Source of the DNA: Microbulbifer flavimaris | GTDB taxonomy: Bacteria; Pseudomonadota; Gammaproteobacteria; Pseudomonadales; Cellvibrionaceae | NCBI RefSeq assembly: GCF_001641755.2 | Contig: NZ_LRFG02000002.1 | Location: forward strand, 806,001 to 870,000 | Direction of reading: 5' to 3' | DNA length: 64,000 nucleotides | Shown: positions 34,084 to 42,860 of the stretch, piece after piece | Layout of the letters: each line of letters opens with the position of its first letter | How positions within the stretch are numbered: the stretch's first letter is position 1 | The notes under the pieces: generated by a model | What the model saw: only the letters and a program-made list of their open reading frames with translations | The model's database searches: none | Told to the model about the DNA's origin: nothing | Translations under genes and position numbers: made by a program

Positions 34084-34524
34084 ATGATCAGAACAGTTTT
34101 ACTGGCCCTGACGGTCGCCGCAGCCAGTGCGGCGACGGTGGCCGATGAGCTCTACCGCTGGGTGGATGAGGACGGGCGGGTACACTTCGGAGATCGCCCG
34201 CCGGTCAGCGCCGAGGCCGAGGATGTCGGCGGTGAACTCACCCCCATCAACAGTGCCGATGCCACACAAGCGGCGGCCACCCCCCGAAAACGGGAAACGT
34301 CCTCGGATCTGGAGCGCCAATACCGGCAGCGCCAGAAACAGCGGCTGCAGCGACAGCAGTCCCAGCGGGCGGAAGCCTGCCGCCAGGCCAAGCGCAACCT
34401 GCGCATCCTGCGCGGGCCGGTCATCGTGCTCGATCAGAACGGCCGCGAAGTGCGGCTCAGTGAGCGCGAGCGCCAGCAGCGGGCCGCCGCGCTGGAGCAG
34501 CAAATCCAGCAACTGTGCGGATAA
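34084..34524 (+). CDS. DUF4124 domain exported protein
   Basis: A 146-residue protein with a signal peptide and a DUF4124 segment: ELYRWVDEDGRVHFGDRPP at residues 22-40, the typical WVDExGxxxFxDxP repeat. The second half is a Gln/Arg-rich helix (RQYRQRQKQRLQRQQSQRAEACRQAKRNL). DUF4124 proteins are common in gammaproteobacterial envelopes and have no settled function. A second one occurs at 50861-51523. GGAGGAAGGG precedes the ATG. Confidence 0.85.
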   Translation: MIRTVLLALTVAAASAATVADELYRWVDEDGRVHFGDRPPVSAEAEDVGGELTPINSADATQAAATPRKRETSSDLERQYRQRQKQRLQRQQSQRAEACRQAKRNLRILRGPVIVLDQNGREVRLSERERQQRAAALEQQIQQLCG

Positions 34525-34631
34525 ACCCCTGCCCGCCACCCCAGCTACCATTTAGGGACCCGGCCCTCTAAAATCGCCGCCCCGAGCGGCGATGCCCGTT
34601 CGCCCCACAGATTTGCCGAGGCCACGAGTCC

Positions 34632-35510
34632 ATGTCCGATCAGCTGGAACGCTTTATTCTTTCCAAACACGATATCCGCGGTCAGGTGGTTACCCTCACC
34701 GATGCCTATCGCGCGGTACTGGAGAACAACCAGTTTCCAGGGCCGGTACAGCAACTGCTGGGCGAGTTCCTCGCCGCTGCCTGCCTGCTCTCCACCACGC
34801 TGAAGTTTGAGGGGCTGCTGGCACTGCAGGCCCGCGGCCAGGGCGATGTGCCCCTGATCATGGCCGAGTGCACCCACCACAGCGACCTGCGCGGCATCGC
34901 CCGACTGGCGGAAGGGGCCAGGATTGAGGAGGGCGCCTCCCTGCAGCAGCTGATCGGCGAGGGAGGAGTGCTGGCTATCACCGTGGAGCCGGAGCAGGGC
35001 GAGCGCTACCAGGGCATCGTGCCACTGGAGCGGGAGACGCTGGCCGAGTGTCTCGAGGACTACTTCACCCAGTCGGAACAACTGGCCACCCGCTTCTGGA
35101 TCGAGTCCAGCCCCAGCACGGTGGGCGGCATCATGTTGCAGGTACTGCCGGGCAACAACGCGGCCACGGCGGCCGAAAACGCCGACGCCTGGGAGACTGC
35201 CCAGCACCTGGCGGAGACAGTGACCGCAGAGGAGCTGCACGACCTGCCTCACAACCAGCTGTTGCACCGCCTCTTTCACCAGCTGAATCCGGAGGCGCTG
35301 GGCACCGCCAACATTCGCTTCAAGTGCAGCTGCTCCCGCGAGCGCAGCGCGCGGGCACTGGTCTCCATGGGCCCGGAAGAGGTCTATCAGCTGCTGGAGC
35401 AGCAGGGCGGCGAAATTCAGGCGGACTGTCAGTTCTGCAACACCCAGTATCGTTTCGACCGCGAGCAGATCGAGACGTTGTTCAACGCCCCGCCCCACAC
35501 ACTGCACTGA
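34632..35510 (+). CDS. hslO: Redox-regulated chaperone Hsp33
   Basis: A 292-residue cytoplasmic holdase. The C-terminal zinc/disulfide switch is intact: CSC (C232, C234) and CQFC (C266, C269). The N-terminal substrate-binding part has QLLGEFLAAACLLSTTLKFEGLLALQARGQGDV, as in other Hsp33. Oxidation plus unfolding stress releases zinc and activates the chaperone. The gene follows the yrfG-hslR group and precedes pckA, as in E. coli. Confidence 0.95.
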   Translation: MSDQLERFILSKHDIRGQVVTLTDAYRAVLENNQFPGPVQQLLGEFLAAACLLSTTLKFEGLLALQARGQGDVPLIMAECTHHSDLRGIARLAEGARIEEGASLQQLIGEGGVLAITVEPEQGERYQGIVPLERETLAECLEDYFTQSEQLATRFWIESSPSTVGGIMLQVLPGNNAATAAENADAWETAQHLAETVTAEELHDLPHNQLLHRLFHQLNPEALGTANIRFKCSCSRERSARALVSMGPEEVYQLLEQQGGEIQADCQFCNTQYRFDREQIETLFNAPPHTLH

Positions 35511-35599
35511 GCCCCCGCAAACGGATTGCGCCCGGTTTCGACCGGGCCTGCCCGGCACACCGCCAGCCGCCGAATTCGCGCCAAAAATTCACCAAATCA

Positions 35600-35616
35600 A
35601 TGTAGTAAAACTACAT
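35600..35616. promoter_or_regulatory. Candidate HexR operator upstream of pckA
   Basis: ATGTAGTAAAACTACAT is a perfect 7-bp palindrome around AAA. It matches TGTART-N3-AYTACA, the published HexR consensus in Shewanella and related Gammaproteobacteria. HexR senses Entner-Doudoroff intermediates and regulates gluconeogenic genes including pckA. The site lies 190 nt before the chosen pckA start. Whether hexR exists in this genome cannot be seen here. Confidence 0.65.
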
Positions 35617-35806
35617 CATCGCCTTTTCAAATAAAGCGGCACAAAATTTCACAAGACAACGCTGTCATTGGTCAAAAAACAGCCTTCCTGAGTATCCCGT
35701 CAAATTGAAGTTTGCCATAATTCTGCCCCCCGATTTTCCCGGCGACGCCTCCCGTATGCGTCGCCCTACTATGTTTTGGTCCTACAACTTCACGGGTAAT
35801 CGACGA

Positions 35807-37354
35807 ATGGCACAGATGGACGACACGGCGCAGGTTCTGAAAAACCTCGCGTCGGCGAAACTGATTGAAGAGGCGATCCTGCGCGGCGAGGGCAAGCTCT
35901 CCGACACCGGCGCCCTGGTAACCGAGACCGGCGCGCGCACCGGCCGCTCCCCGGCAGACCGCTTCGTGGTGGAAGAGCCTTCCACCAGCGACAGCATCGA
36001 GTGGGGCAAGGTCAACCGCCCCTTCCCGCAAGACAAGTTCGATGCCCTGTGGAGTCGCGTGGAAGAGTTCGTGTCCTCCTCTGACTCCTTCGTGCAGCAG
36101 CTGCACGTCGGCCAGCACGAAGACCACTACCTGCCGGTGCTGGTGACCGCGCAAACCGCCTGGCACACCCTGTTCGCCCGCAACATGTTCATCCGCCCGG
36201 ACAAGTACAACCCGAAGGCCAAGGAAGAGTGGCGCATCCTGCACGCGCCGAACTTCGTCTGCGAGCCAGAGCGCGACGGCACCAACTCCGAAGGCGTGGT
36301 CATCATCAACTTCGCCCAGCGCAAAGTCCTGCTGGCAGGCATGCGCTACGCCGGCGAGATGAAGAAGGCCATGTTCTCGGTGCAGAACTTCCTGCTGCCG
36401 GAAAAAGATGTCATGCCGATGCACTGTGCCGCCAACGTGGGCAAAGACGGCGATGTCTGCCTGTTCTTCGGCCTGTCCGGCACCGGCAAGACCACCCTGT
36501 CTGCCGATCCGGAGCGCTACCTGATCGGTGACGACGAACACGGCTGGGCCAAGGGCGGCGTCTTCAATATCGAGGGCGGCTGTTACGCCAAGACCATCAA
36601 CCTGAGCAAGGAAAACGAGCCGGTTATCTGGGACGCGATCCGTTTCGGCGCCATTGTCGAAAACGTGGTGACCGACGAGGTCGGCACACCGGATTATCAC
36701 GACACCAGCCTGACCGAGAACGGTCGCTGCTCCTACCCTCTGGAGCACGTGGTCATGCGCCAGCCCGGCAACCAGGCCGGCGAGCCGAAGAACGTGATCT
36801 TTTTGACCTGCGACGTTTCCGGCGTACTGCCGCCGGTATCCATCCTGTCCAAGGAAGCCGCGGCCTATCACTTCCTGTCCGGCTACACCGCCCGCGTGGG
36901 CTCCACCGAACTGGGCGCGGAAGCGGGTATCCACCCGACCTTCTCCACCTGCTTCGGTGCGCCGTTCATGCCGCGCGCACCGCGCGAGTACGCCGATCTG
37001 CTGATGAAGCGTATCGAGGACTTCGGCTCCAAGGTCTACCTGGTTAACACCGGCTGGACCGGTGGCTCCGGTGACAACGGCAAGCGCTTCCCGATCCCGG
37101 TCACCCGTGCCGTGATCGCCGCGATTCAGAGCGGTGCCCTGGAAGGTGTCGAGACCGCGCACCTGGAAGCACTGAATCTGGACATCCCGCTGGAGGTCCC
37201 GGGTGTCGACAACAGCTACCTGAACCCGCGTGAAGCGTGGTCTGACCAGGCCGCCTATGACGAGCAGGCCAAGAAACTGGCCCAGCTGTTCGCCGAGAAC
37301 ATCGAGAAGTTCCAGGTGAGCGATGACGTGAAGGGCGCCGGCCCCCGCGCCTGA
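35807..37354 (+). CDS. pckA: Phosphoenolpyruvate carboxykinase (ATP)
   Basis: A 515-residue ATP-type PEPCK, converting oxaloacetate plus ATP to PEP, CO2 and ADP for gluconeogenesis. [18 protein letters not shown] is the N-terminal signature. The P-loop [14 protein letters not shown] occupies about 222-234, with [16 protein letters not shown] after it, and a late [12 protein letters not shown]. Among ATG 35771, 35807 and 35816, I choose 35807; the extra N-terminal segment of the longer frame has no support. A HexR-type site lies upstream and a strong terminator follows. Confidence 0.95.
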   Translation: MAQMDDTAQVLKNLASAKLIEEAILRGEGKLSDTGALVTETGARTGRSPADRFVVEEPSTSDSIEWGKVNRPFPQDKFDALWSRVEEFVSSSDSFVQQLHVGQHEDHYLPVLVTAQTAWHTLFARNMFIRPDKYNPKAKEEWRILHAPNFVCEPERDGTNSEGVVIINFAQRKVLLAGMRYAGEMKKAMFSVQNFLLPEKDVMPMHCAANVGKDGDVCLFFGLSGTGKTTLSADPERYLIGDDEHGWAKGGVFNIEGGCYAKTINLSKENEPVIWDAIRFGAIVENVVTDEVGTPDYHDTSLTENGRCSYPLEHVVMRQPGNQAGEPKNVIFLTCDVSGVLPPVSILSKEAAAYHFLSGYTARVGSTELGAEAGIHPTFSTCFGAPFMPRAPREYADLLMKRIEDFGSKVYLVNTGWTGGSGDNGKRFPIPVTRAVIAAIQSGALEGVETAHLEALNLDIPLEVPGVDNSYLNPREAWSDQAAYDEQAKKLAQLFAENIEKFQVSDDVKGAGPRA

Positions 37355-37377
37355 GACTGAATCCCAATCAGTCCGAG

Positions 37378-37411
37378 AGGCCCCCGCAGAGCAATCTGCG
37401 GGGGCCTTTTT
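37378..37411 (+). terminator. Intrinsic terminator after pckA
   Basis: AGGCCCCCGCAGA (37378-37390) pairs exactly with TCTGCGGGGGCCT (37395-37407) around a GCAA tetraloop, followed by TTTT. The 13-bp GC-rich stem makes a strong terminator. Confidence 0.9.
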
Positions 37412-37498
37412 GTTTGCGGCTATAGTGAATAAAGAGAGTGATTGAAGAGGCGCCGCGCGCCAGTGCGGCGAAGTAGTACTCAGACGCCATCGGATGCC

Positions 37499-38182
37499 AT
37501 GTCCGCAACAGACCGCTTTACCCTGCTCAGCCGCCAGGTCCACCACCAGTGGCGGGCCGAGCGCACCAACTGGCTGGTACTGATCGGCATTACCTTGCTG
37601 CTGGTGCTGATTACCGCCGTGATGTGGGGGCTGCTCTACCTGCAATCCAAAGAGCGGCCCTACATTGAGGTGCGCGGCTACCGCGTTGCCAATGAGGAGA
37701 CCTTCAAGCAGTACCTCCGCCAGGGCAGTCATCGCGCCCAATTCGCCGAATTCACCACTTTCCTGCGGGAGGCCGACGTCGACCTGAAACTGCTGCCGCC
37801 CCGGGGTCTGCTGCGCCAGGGTTCCGACTGGATGCGGATCAATGAGCCCCCCTTTGCCATGCCGCCGCGTCGCGACTGGCCCAATATCGTCGCCACACTG
37901 CAACTGATTCGCGATGAGGTGGTTCCCAGCATTGGTCCGGTGGTGATCGTTTCGGCTTACCGCACAGCCCGTTACAACCGTAAATTGGGGGGCTCAGCGC
38001 AGAGTCATCACCGGGACTTTTGCGGTGTGGACCTGGTGCCCAGGTCCAATATCAGCCGCCGTGAATTGATCAATGAATTGCAGGCGATGCATGCACGGGT
38101 CGGCCCGGAGAGCAGGGCAGGGCTCGGCATCTATTCCGGCGTGCGCTTCCATATCGACACCTGCGGCTACCGCCGTTGGTAA
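37499..38182 (+). CDS. Membrane-anchored M15-type peptidase, tandem copy 1
   Basis: A 227-residue protein: one transmembrane helix (about 25-47, LVLIGITLLLVLITAVMWGLLYL) and a periplasmic M15_3-type domain. The zinc motif is SHHRDFCGVD, with His and Asp seven residues apart as in S-x-H-x6-D, and the third ligand is in FHIDTCGYRRW. The Cys in CGVD and in DTCGY are also conserved in the next gene and may form a disulfide. Relatives cleave the peptide of peptidoglycan (D,D- or L,D-carboxypeptidases). ATG 37499 is preferred over 37442. It is a paralogue of the next gene. Confidence 0.75.
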   Translation: MSATDRFTLLSRQVHHQWRAERTNWLVLIGITLLLVLITAVMWGLLYLQSKERPYIEVRGYRVANEETFKQYLRQGSHRAQFAEFTTFLREADVDLKLLPPRGLLRQGSDWMRINEPPFAMPPRRDWPNIVATLQLIRDEVVPSIGPVVIVSAYRTARYNRKLGGSAQSHHRDFCGVDLVPRSNISRRELINELQAMHARVGPESRAGLGIYSGVRFHIDTCGYRRW

Positions 38183-38209
38183 TGCTTTTCTTCAGGAGCA
38201 AAATCGGCA

Positions 38210-38938
38210 ATGGACATCAAAGAGAGTCCCGATCACGAGTGGATCGATATTCATATCGAGCGGCGCCGGGCCATCTGGATTACCGCGCTGATCCTGGTGG
38301 GTATTCTGCTGCTGGTGGTATTCACGGTGGAAAAAGTCCGCGAGCTCGCCGAGCGCGTGGTCACACCGCGAGAGATCATTCCTGTGGAAAAAATTCCCGA
38401 AAAGCTGGTGATCCCCGATGTCTACGATGTGAAGGGTTATGCCGCTGCTTCTCCCAAAGCCTTCGAAAAATTTCTCGACCAGAGCGACGCCCGGCCGAGG
38501 TATACACGCCTGCAGCACTTCCTGTATATCAACAAAGTCGATGGCGTGGTGCCGTCCTATTCGCTCCTGCGCCAGGGCAGTGACTGGCAGCAAGTGGGCG
38601 AGCCGCCCTTCGCCATCCCCCCGGAAAAGAACTGGGGTTCCATGGTAGAGACTCTGCGCCTCCTGCAGAAGGAAATCATCCCTGTTATCGGGCCGGTGAC
38701 AGTGCTCTCTGGCTGGCGCACCACCCGGTACAATGCCAAGGCCGGTGGCTCCAAGCGCAGCAAGCACATGCATTTCTGCGGGCTGGATATGGTCCCCGAG
38801 CGGGATTACACCCGCGCAGAGCTGGTACCGATGCTGAAGAAGATTCACCGCCGGGTGGGCAAAAAGTGGAACATGGGACTCGGCATTTACCGCGGTGTCC
38901 GCTTCCACGTCGATACCTGCGGCTATCGGAGCTGGTAA
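38210..38938 (+). CDS. Membrane-anchored M15-type peptidase, tandem copy 2
   Basis: A 242-residue protein, clearly paralogous to the preceding gene: the same order of transmembrane helix (about 23-43, WITALILVGILLLVVFTV), KGYAAASPKAFEKFLDQ, PSYSLLRQGSDWQQVGEPPFAIPP and C-terminal GIYRGVRFHVDTCGYRSW. The zinc motif is SKHMHFCGLD plus the terminal HVD. The two genes are 27 nt apart and probably co-transcribed. They may act on different muropeptides or in different conditions. The duplicated arrangement argues for a shared role in wall remodelling, but no substrate can be read from the sequence. Confidence 0.75.
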   Translation: MDIKESPDHEWIDIHIERRRAIWITALILVGILLLVVFTVEKVRELAERVVTPREIIPVEKIPEKLVIPDVYDVKGYAAASPKAFEKFLDQSDARPRYTRLQHFLYINKVDGVVPSYSLLRQGSDWQQVGEPPFAIPPEKNWGSMVETLRLLQKEIIPVIGPVTVLSGWRTTRYNAKAGGSKRSKHMHFCGLDMVPERDYTRAELVPMLKKIHRRVGKKWNMGLGIYRGVRFHVDTCGYRSW

Positions 38939-39000
38939 TCGACACTGCGCACTGCGTAAACTAGTCCGGTCATTCAACAACAATAATTGAGGGACCCCCG

Positions 39001-40083
39001 GTGCAAGCAAAGATGGAACAGCGCTCGTTCGTCGTCGCCCTGCTGCTGGTATCTGTGGCTTTTGCACTGCTGCTGAAGCCCTTCTTCACACCCATTTTCT
39101 GGGCCTGTGCCATCACGGTGATTTTCTTCCCGGTGTACCGCCTGCTGATGGAACGGTTCCCGAAGTGGCCGAACCTGATGGCACTGCTGACGCTGGTACT
39201 CTGTGTAGTGCTGGTGGTCATCCCGGTGCTGGCCGTGGCCAGCTCATTTGTCAATGAAGCCGTCAGCCTGTTCCAGAAAGCCCAGACCGGCCAGATCGAC
39301 CTGTCGAAACAACTGGAACAGGTACGCTCGGCCTTTCCGGGTATCAGCGCATTCTTCGAGCGCTTCGGCATGGACTTTGACCAGTTCAAAGAGCGGATTC
39401 TGAACTGGCTGATGAATGCTGGCAGCTTTATTGCCAAAAATGCCATTGCGCTCGGTCAGAATACGATGAACTTCTTCCTGATGCTGGGCCTGATGCTCTA
39501 CCTGACCTTCTTCCTGATTCGCGACGGGGAGTGGTTGGTGGATCTACTGATTCGCGCCCTGCCACTGGGAGACGAGCGCGAACGCCTGCTGCTGGACAAG
39601 TTTGCGGAGGTGACCCGCGCAACCATCAAGGGCAACCTGGTGGTCGCGATTACCCAGGGCACCCTCGGTGGCCTGATCTTCTGGGCGCTCGGCCTGCCGG
39701 CACCGCTGCTCTGGGGTGTGGCAATGACACTGCTGTCGCTGCTGCCGGCGGTGGGGGCGGCGATTATCTGGTTCCCGGCGGCAATCTTTCTCTATGCCAC
39801 CGGTGAGGTCGTCAAGGCTTCGGTGCTGATGGCGTTTGGTGTCGGCGTCATCAGCCTGGTGGACAATTTACTGAGACCGATCCTGGTGGGCCGGGATACC
39901 AAACTGCCGGACTACCTGGTGCTCTTCTCTACCGTGGGAGGCCTGATGATGTTTGGCATCAGCGGCTTTGCCATCGGTCCATTGCTGGCAGCGCTGTTCA
40001 TGGCATTCTGGCAGATCTTTATGCGGGAGTTTATGGGCTCTCACGCACCTGACGAGGAGATTGTAAACCCGGGGCCCGGCTAG
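39001..40083 (+). CDS. AI-2E family transporter
   Basis: A 360-residue membrane protein of the PerM/AI-2 exporter family. GTG 39001 is supported by GAGGG about 7 nt upstream; ATG 39013 is possible. Hydrophobic segments occur at about 11-50, 55-78, 155-175, 215-250 and 275-345, with the family motif PALLWGVAMTLLSLLPAVGAAIIWFPAAI and LLRPILVGRDTKLPDYLVLFSTVGG. The substrate is unknown; only some members export AI-2. The 3' end overlaps the opposing DUF4239-like gene by 53 nt. Confidence 0.9.
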   Translation: MQAKMEQRSFVVALLLVSVAFALLLKPFFTPIFWACAITVIFFPVYRLLMERFPKWPNLMALLTLVLCVVLVVIPVLAVASSFVNEAVSLFQKAQTGQIDLSKQLEQVRSAFPGISAFFERFGMDFDQFKERILNWLMNAGSFIAKNAIALGQNTMNFFLMLGLMLYLTFFLIRDGEWLVDLLIRALPLGDERERLLLDKFAEVTRATIKGNLVVAITQGTLGGLIFWALGLPAPLLWGVAMTLLSLLPAVGAAIIWFPAAIFLYATGEVVKASVLMAFGVGVISLVDNLLRPILVGRDTKLPDYLVLFSTVGGLMMFGISGFAIGPLLAALFMAFWQIFMREFMGSHAPDEEIVNPGPG

Positions 40084-40903
40084 TGCTGCCGGGTGCTGCC
40101 CCCTCCAGTCGACGCTGTTGCTCCCGCTGCAGCCGCAGGTTGAGCTCGCGTAGTGGTCGCTGATCCACCAGCAGCACCCCCTCTGTCGAACGGTCCAGAT
40201 CGGCAATCAGGAGAATGACGGTAGCGAAAGTCAGCGCCAGCGCCACCGCTATCTGTGGTGAGCCGCCACGGCTGATACCAAACTGGTAGCCAATCACCAT
40301 CATCGCCAGCCCAGTCATGAAATACATCGACATCCAGATGGGGCTGGGAATGCGATACTCCAGTGCCACAACCACCCGCGAATAGTGATGGCGGATCACC
40401 TCGATCAGCGGATCCACAAACTGCCGCAGGTAACCGGCGTTATAGCCCTGCTCCACATGAGCATCGACAATGGACCACAGCTGCCGGTGCAGCTCCTCCA
40501 CCTGGGCGAGCGCTTCTGCATCGATCTTACGCTCCCTGGGGTCATAATCACGGAAATCTGCATACTCTGCCAGCAGGGCCCTCGCCCGCAGGGTCTGTTC
40601 CGGTGTTAAGAAATCCGCGCGCAGATAGGCATTATTGATCGCATTTACCTCCCCTAACATCAGCGCCTTTCGGTCGGCAAAGCGACTGGCTGTCGTATTG
40701 AAGGTAAACGCGAGCAGGAATGCGAGCAGACCCAGTGTCGCTCCCACGGCACTGCCAATGGAGGACTCCCGTTGTTCCCCGTGCTTTCTCCGGTAATGAC
40801 GGCCGAGCCAGCCTCCGAAGAAGAGTGCGGTCAGCACAAAGCAGATCGTGAAGATATAGATAAGCGATAGTGGCAATGTATGAAAGAGATTCTCAGCTTG
40901 CAT
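40031..40903 (-). CDS. DUF4239-like membrane protein (bestrophin-like), copy 1
   Basis: A 290-residue protein. The chosen start ATG 40903 avoids a TTG at 40921. Two hydrophobic N-terminal segments (about 9-30 and 55-75, with GATLGLLAFLLAFTFNTTASRFADRKALMLGEVNAI) and two C-terminal ones (SMYFMTGLAMMVIGYQFG, ALALTFATVILLIADLDR) match the DUF4239 layout. LGLLAFLLAFTFN is the family signature. It is 37% or so like the neighbour by eye, without alignment, so the two are tandem paralogues. Function unknown, perhaps an ion channel-like protein. Its 3' end overlaps the AI-2E gene. Confidence 0.75.
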   Translation of the reverse strand: MQAENLFHTLPLSLIYIFTICFVLTALFFGGWLGRHYRRKHGEQRESSIGSAVGATLGLLAFLLAFTFNTTASRFADRKALMLGEVNAINNAYLRADFLTPEQTLRARALLAEYADFRDYDPRERKIDAEALAQVEELHRQLWSIVDAHVEQGYNAGYLRQFVDPLIEVIRHHYSRVVVALEYRIPSPIWMSMYFMTGLAMMVIGYQFGISRGGSPQIAVALALTFATVILLIADLDRSTEGVLLVDQRPLRELNLRLQREQQRRLEGAAPGSTSRAPGLQSPRQVRESP

Positions 40904-40978
40904 GCATTCGTCCGTTTTCAATGCCAGAAGCCTGCCCGCGGTGCAAAAAGGCGATCATGATGAGATCCGCCACAAGGA

Positions 40979-41797
40979 CTACTCCTGCGACTTTTTCGCC
41001 TCGAGCTGGCGCTGCTGCAGGCTGGCACTCAGCTCAGCCATGGCACTGTTATCTACCGTCAGAAAGCCCTCTCCTGCACGATCCAGATCGGCGATGAGGA
41101 GAATCACAAGGGAAAATGACAGTGCCAGCGCCAGGGCAACCTGCGGTGAGCCGCCACGCGCCACGCCCAACTGAAAGCCAATACCAAACATCGACAGTCC
41201 GGTGATGGCGTAGAGCGCCATCCAGATTGGCGGTGGTATCTGGTAACGGCCTCCCACCTCTACCCTTCGTGTGTGGTAATCGATGACACCGTTCAATGGC
41301 TCATAGAATGCCTTGAGTTTTTCCGGATCAAAGCCCTCATCGACATGCACCGAGACAATGTCCCATAGCTCCTCGTGGATTTGGGTACTACGCTCGATGG
41401 AACGCAGGTACTCTGGCAGCTCAATCAGCAGTGGGTTGAAATCCCGGGCAGCCGCATACTCTGCCAGCAGTGCCCGGGCCTGGCGCTCACCACTTTTACT
41501 CAGGAAGTCCGCACGTAAATAGGCGGTGGCAATCGTGTTTACCTCCTCAAGTAACAGTGCCTTGCGCTGGGCAAAACGCTCAGCCGTCATGTTGAATGTG
41601 AAAGCGAGCATAAATGCCAACAGCCCCAACGTGGCGGCTACTGCACTGCCCACGGATGTGTCTCTGGGCGCTCTGCCCTTGCGTCGTGCCCTGCGCCCAA
41701 GGAAGAAGCCGAACCCGAGCGTGGCGATCACCAGCAGTATCGACAGGAGGTAAAGACCGCCGAGATGCAGGGTTGAAAAGGGATCTGACAGGTTCAT
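40979..41797 (-). CDS. DUF4239-like membrane protein (bestrophin-like), copy 2
   Basis: A 272-residue paralogue of the downstream gene, with the same order: ILLVIATLGFGFFLGRRARRKG, the signature ATLGLLAFMLAFTFNMTAERFAQRKALLLEEVNTIATAYLRADFL, and C-terminal MALYAITGLSMFGIGFQLGVARGGSPQVALALALSFSLVILLIADLDR. The 75-nt gap to copy 1 implies one transcript. A gene pair of this kind suggests a hetero-oligomer. Function unknown. Confidence 0.75.
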   Translation of the reverse strand: MNLSDPFSTLHLGGLYLLSILLVIATLGFGFFLGRRARRKGRAPRDTSVGSAVAATLGLLAFMLAFTFNMTAERFAQRKALLLEEVNTIATAYLRADFLSKSGERQARALLAEYAAARDFNPLLIELPEYLRSIERSTQIHEELWDIVSVHVDEGFDPEKLKAFYEPLNGVIDYHTRRVEVGGRYQIPPPIWMALYAITGLSMFGIGFQLGVARGGSPQVALALALSFSLVILLIADLDRAGEGFLTVDNSAMAELSASLQQRQLEAKKSQE

Positions 41798-41815
41798 GCA
41801 TGCTCCGCGAATGCC

Positions 41816-42580
41816 CTACTTATTCTGGACCAGGGTCCTGTCATTTTCCTGTGATGGCTGCGGCTCCTTGTGTCCTGCAGCTTTTTGTCCGAGCAGGCGG
41901 ATGGCGGCAACAGCAAATCGCCGTCCCAGTTCCCGATAGCCGCTCGGAGTGAGGTGGAGCGCGTTCACCTGTCGCTCCCCGTCGGCGCCCAAACCATCAT
42001 TTAGGTCATCGGTGTTGACCCAGCTCCCCAGTGGCAGGCCATCCGCCACCCGCATCTGTGCCTCCCGGACCCGCTGCCAGTCCAAACTGCGCGGCCCATC
42101 GAGACCGTGGTCACTGATACGGCCAATAACAAGCCCGATGTCGTGCCGCGCCAGGTCTTGCTGCAGTGCGGCTAGCAGTGCACGGAGCTTTTCTTCGTAG
42201 TATGCGCCGAGCCCCTCCCGTGCATCCCGCTCACCCTGCATCCAGATAAACGTCACACTATCGAAGTCATACAGGCCGCCAGTTTCAGCCTCTATCCTGC
42301 CTAGCAGTTGCCGGTAGAGGGGCCCCCGACCCATCGCAGACAACGACCGCCCCGGGCCTGAAACCCAGCGCCGAATCGGCTGGCCACCCCTGGCGTCCTT
42401 GATCACCAAGAGCTGGTCAGCGGGCAACGCCGCCTCCAGCAGCGGCGTGAACAGCCGCGCGGCGTCCAGCCGTTCCATATTTGACTGTCCGGCAAGAATG
42501 AATAAGTGCCGCTTGTTGCCTTCCGCCAGGGCGCTGGCAGCAAACAGTAATAAAACGACGATGATGGCGAATTGCCGCAT
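41816..42580 (-). CDS. SASA-domain carbohydrate esterase
   Basis: A 254-residue exported protein starting at ATG 42580 (signal FAIIVVLLLFAASALA). It has the SGNH/CE6-type block LFILAGQSNMERLD with nucleophile Ser33, WMQGERDAREG, and the late LHLTPSGYRELG containing the His. The family removes acetyl groups from sugars such as xylan or sialic acid. It is upstream of the DUF4239 pair on the same strand. An acetyl-xylan or other acetylated polysaccharide substrate is plausible in this marine context. Confidence 0.85.
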   Translation of the reverse strand: MRQFAIIVVLLLFAASALAEGNKRHLFILAGQSNMERLDAARLFTPLLEAALPADQLLVIKDARGGQPIRRWVSGPGRSLSAMGRGPLYRQLLGRIEAETGGLYDFDSVTFIWMQGERDAREGLGAYYEEKLRALLAALQQDLARHDIGLVIGRISDHGLDGPRSLDWQRVREAQMRVADGLPLGSWVNTDDLNDGLGADGERQVNALHLTPSGYRELGRRFAVAAIRLLGQKAAGHKEPQPSQENDRTLVQNK

Positions 42581-42860
42581 AGCATCTTTCCCATCCACTG
42601 GGTCTACTTCGTCCATCTGAGGTTAAAAAATGTCTTCAGCCCGTGAGCTGGCAGTCGTGAGAGTCTTGCTATTCCCTTTCACGCCTAGATGGCATGCAGT
42701 ACGCACCTTCATATATAGACGCTCGTCGCGTGGTATCGCCTGCTCCATCACAAAATAATCACCAAACATCAGCGGCTCGCGAATAGCGGTAGCTGGTGCC
42801 ATTGGCGGCATTTCCGTATATTGCCGCTTAACTGTGATGTTTAGAGCGAGAACACTGCCC

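Noticed and set aside
35672-37903. A 743-aa minus-strand open frame across pckA
   Set aside because: It is antisense to a clear pckA gene, has low-complexity His/Gly/Val-rich composition and no family match; it arises from high-G+C codon bias.
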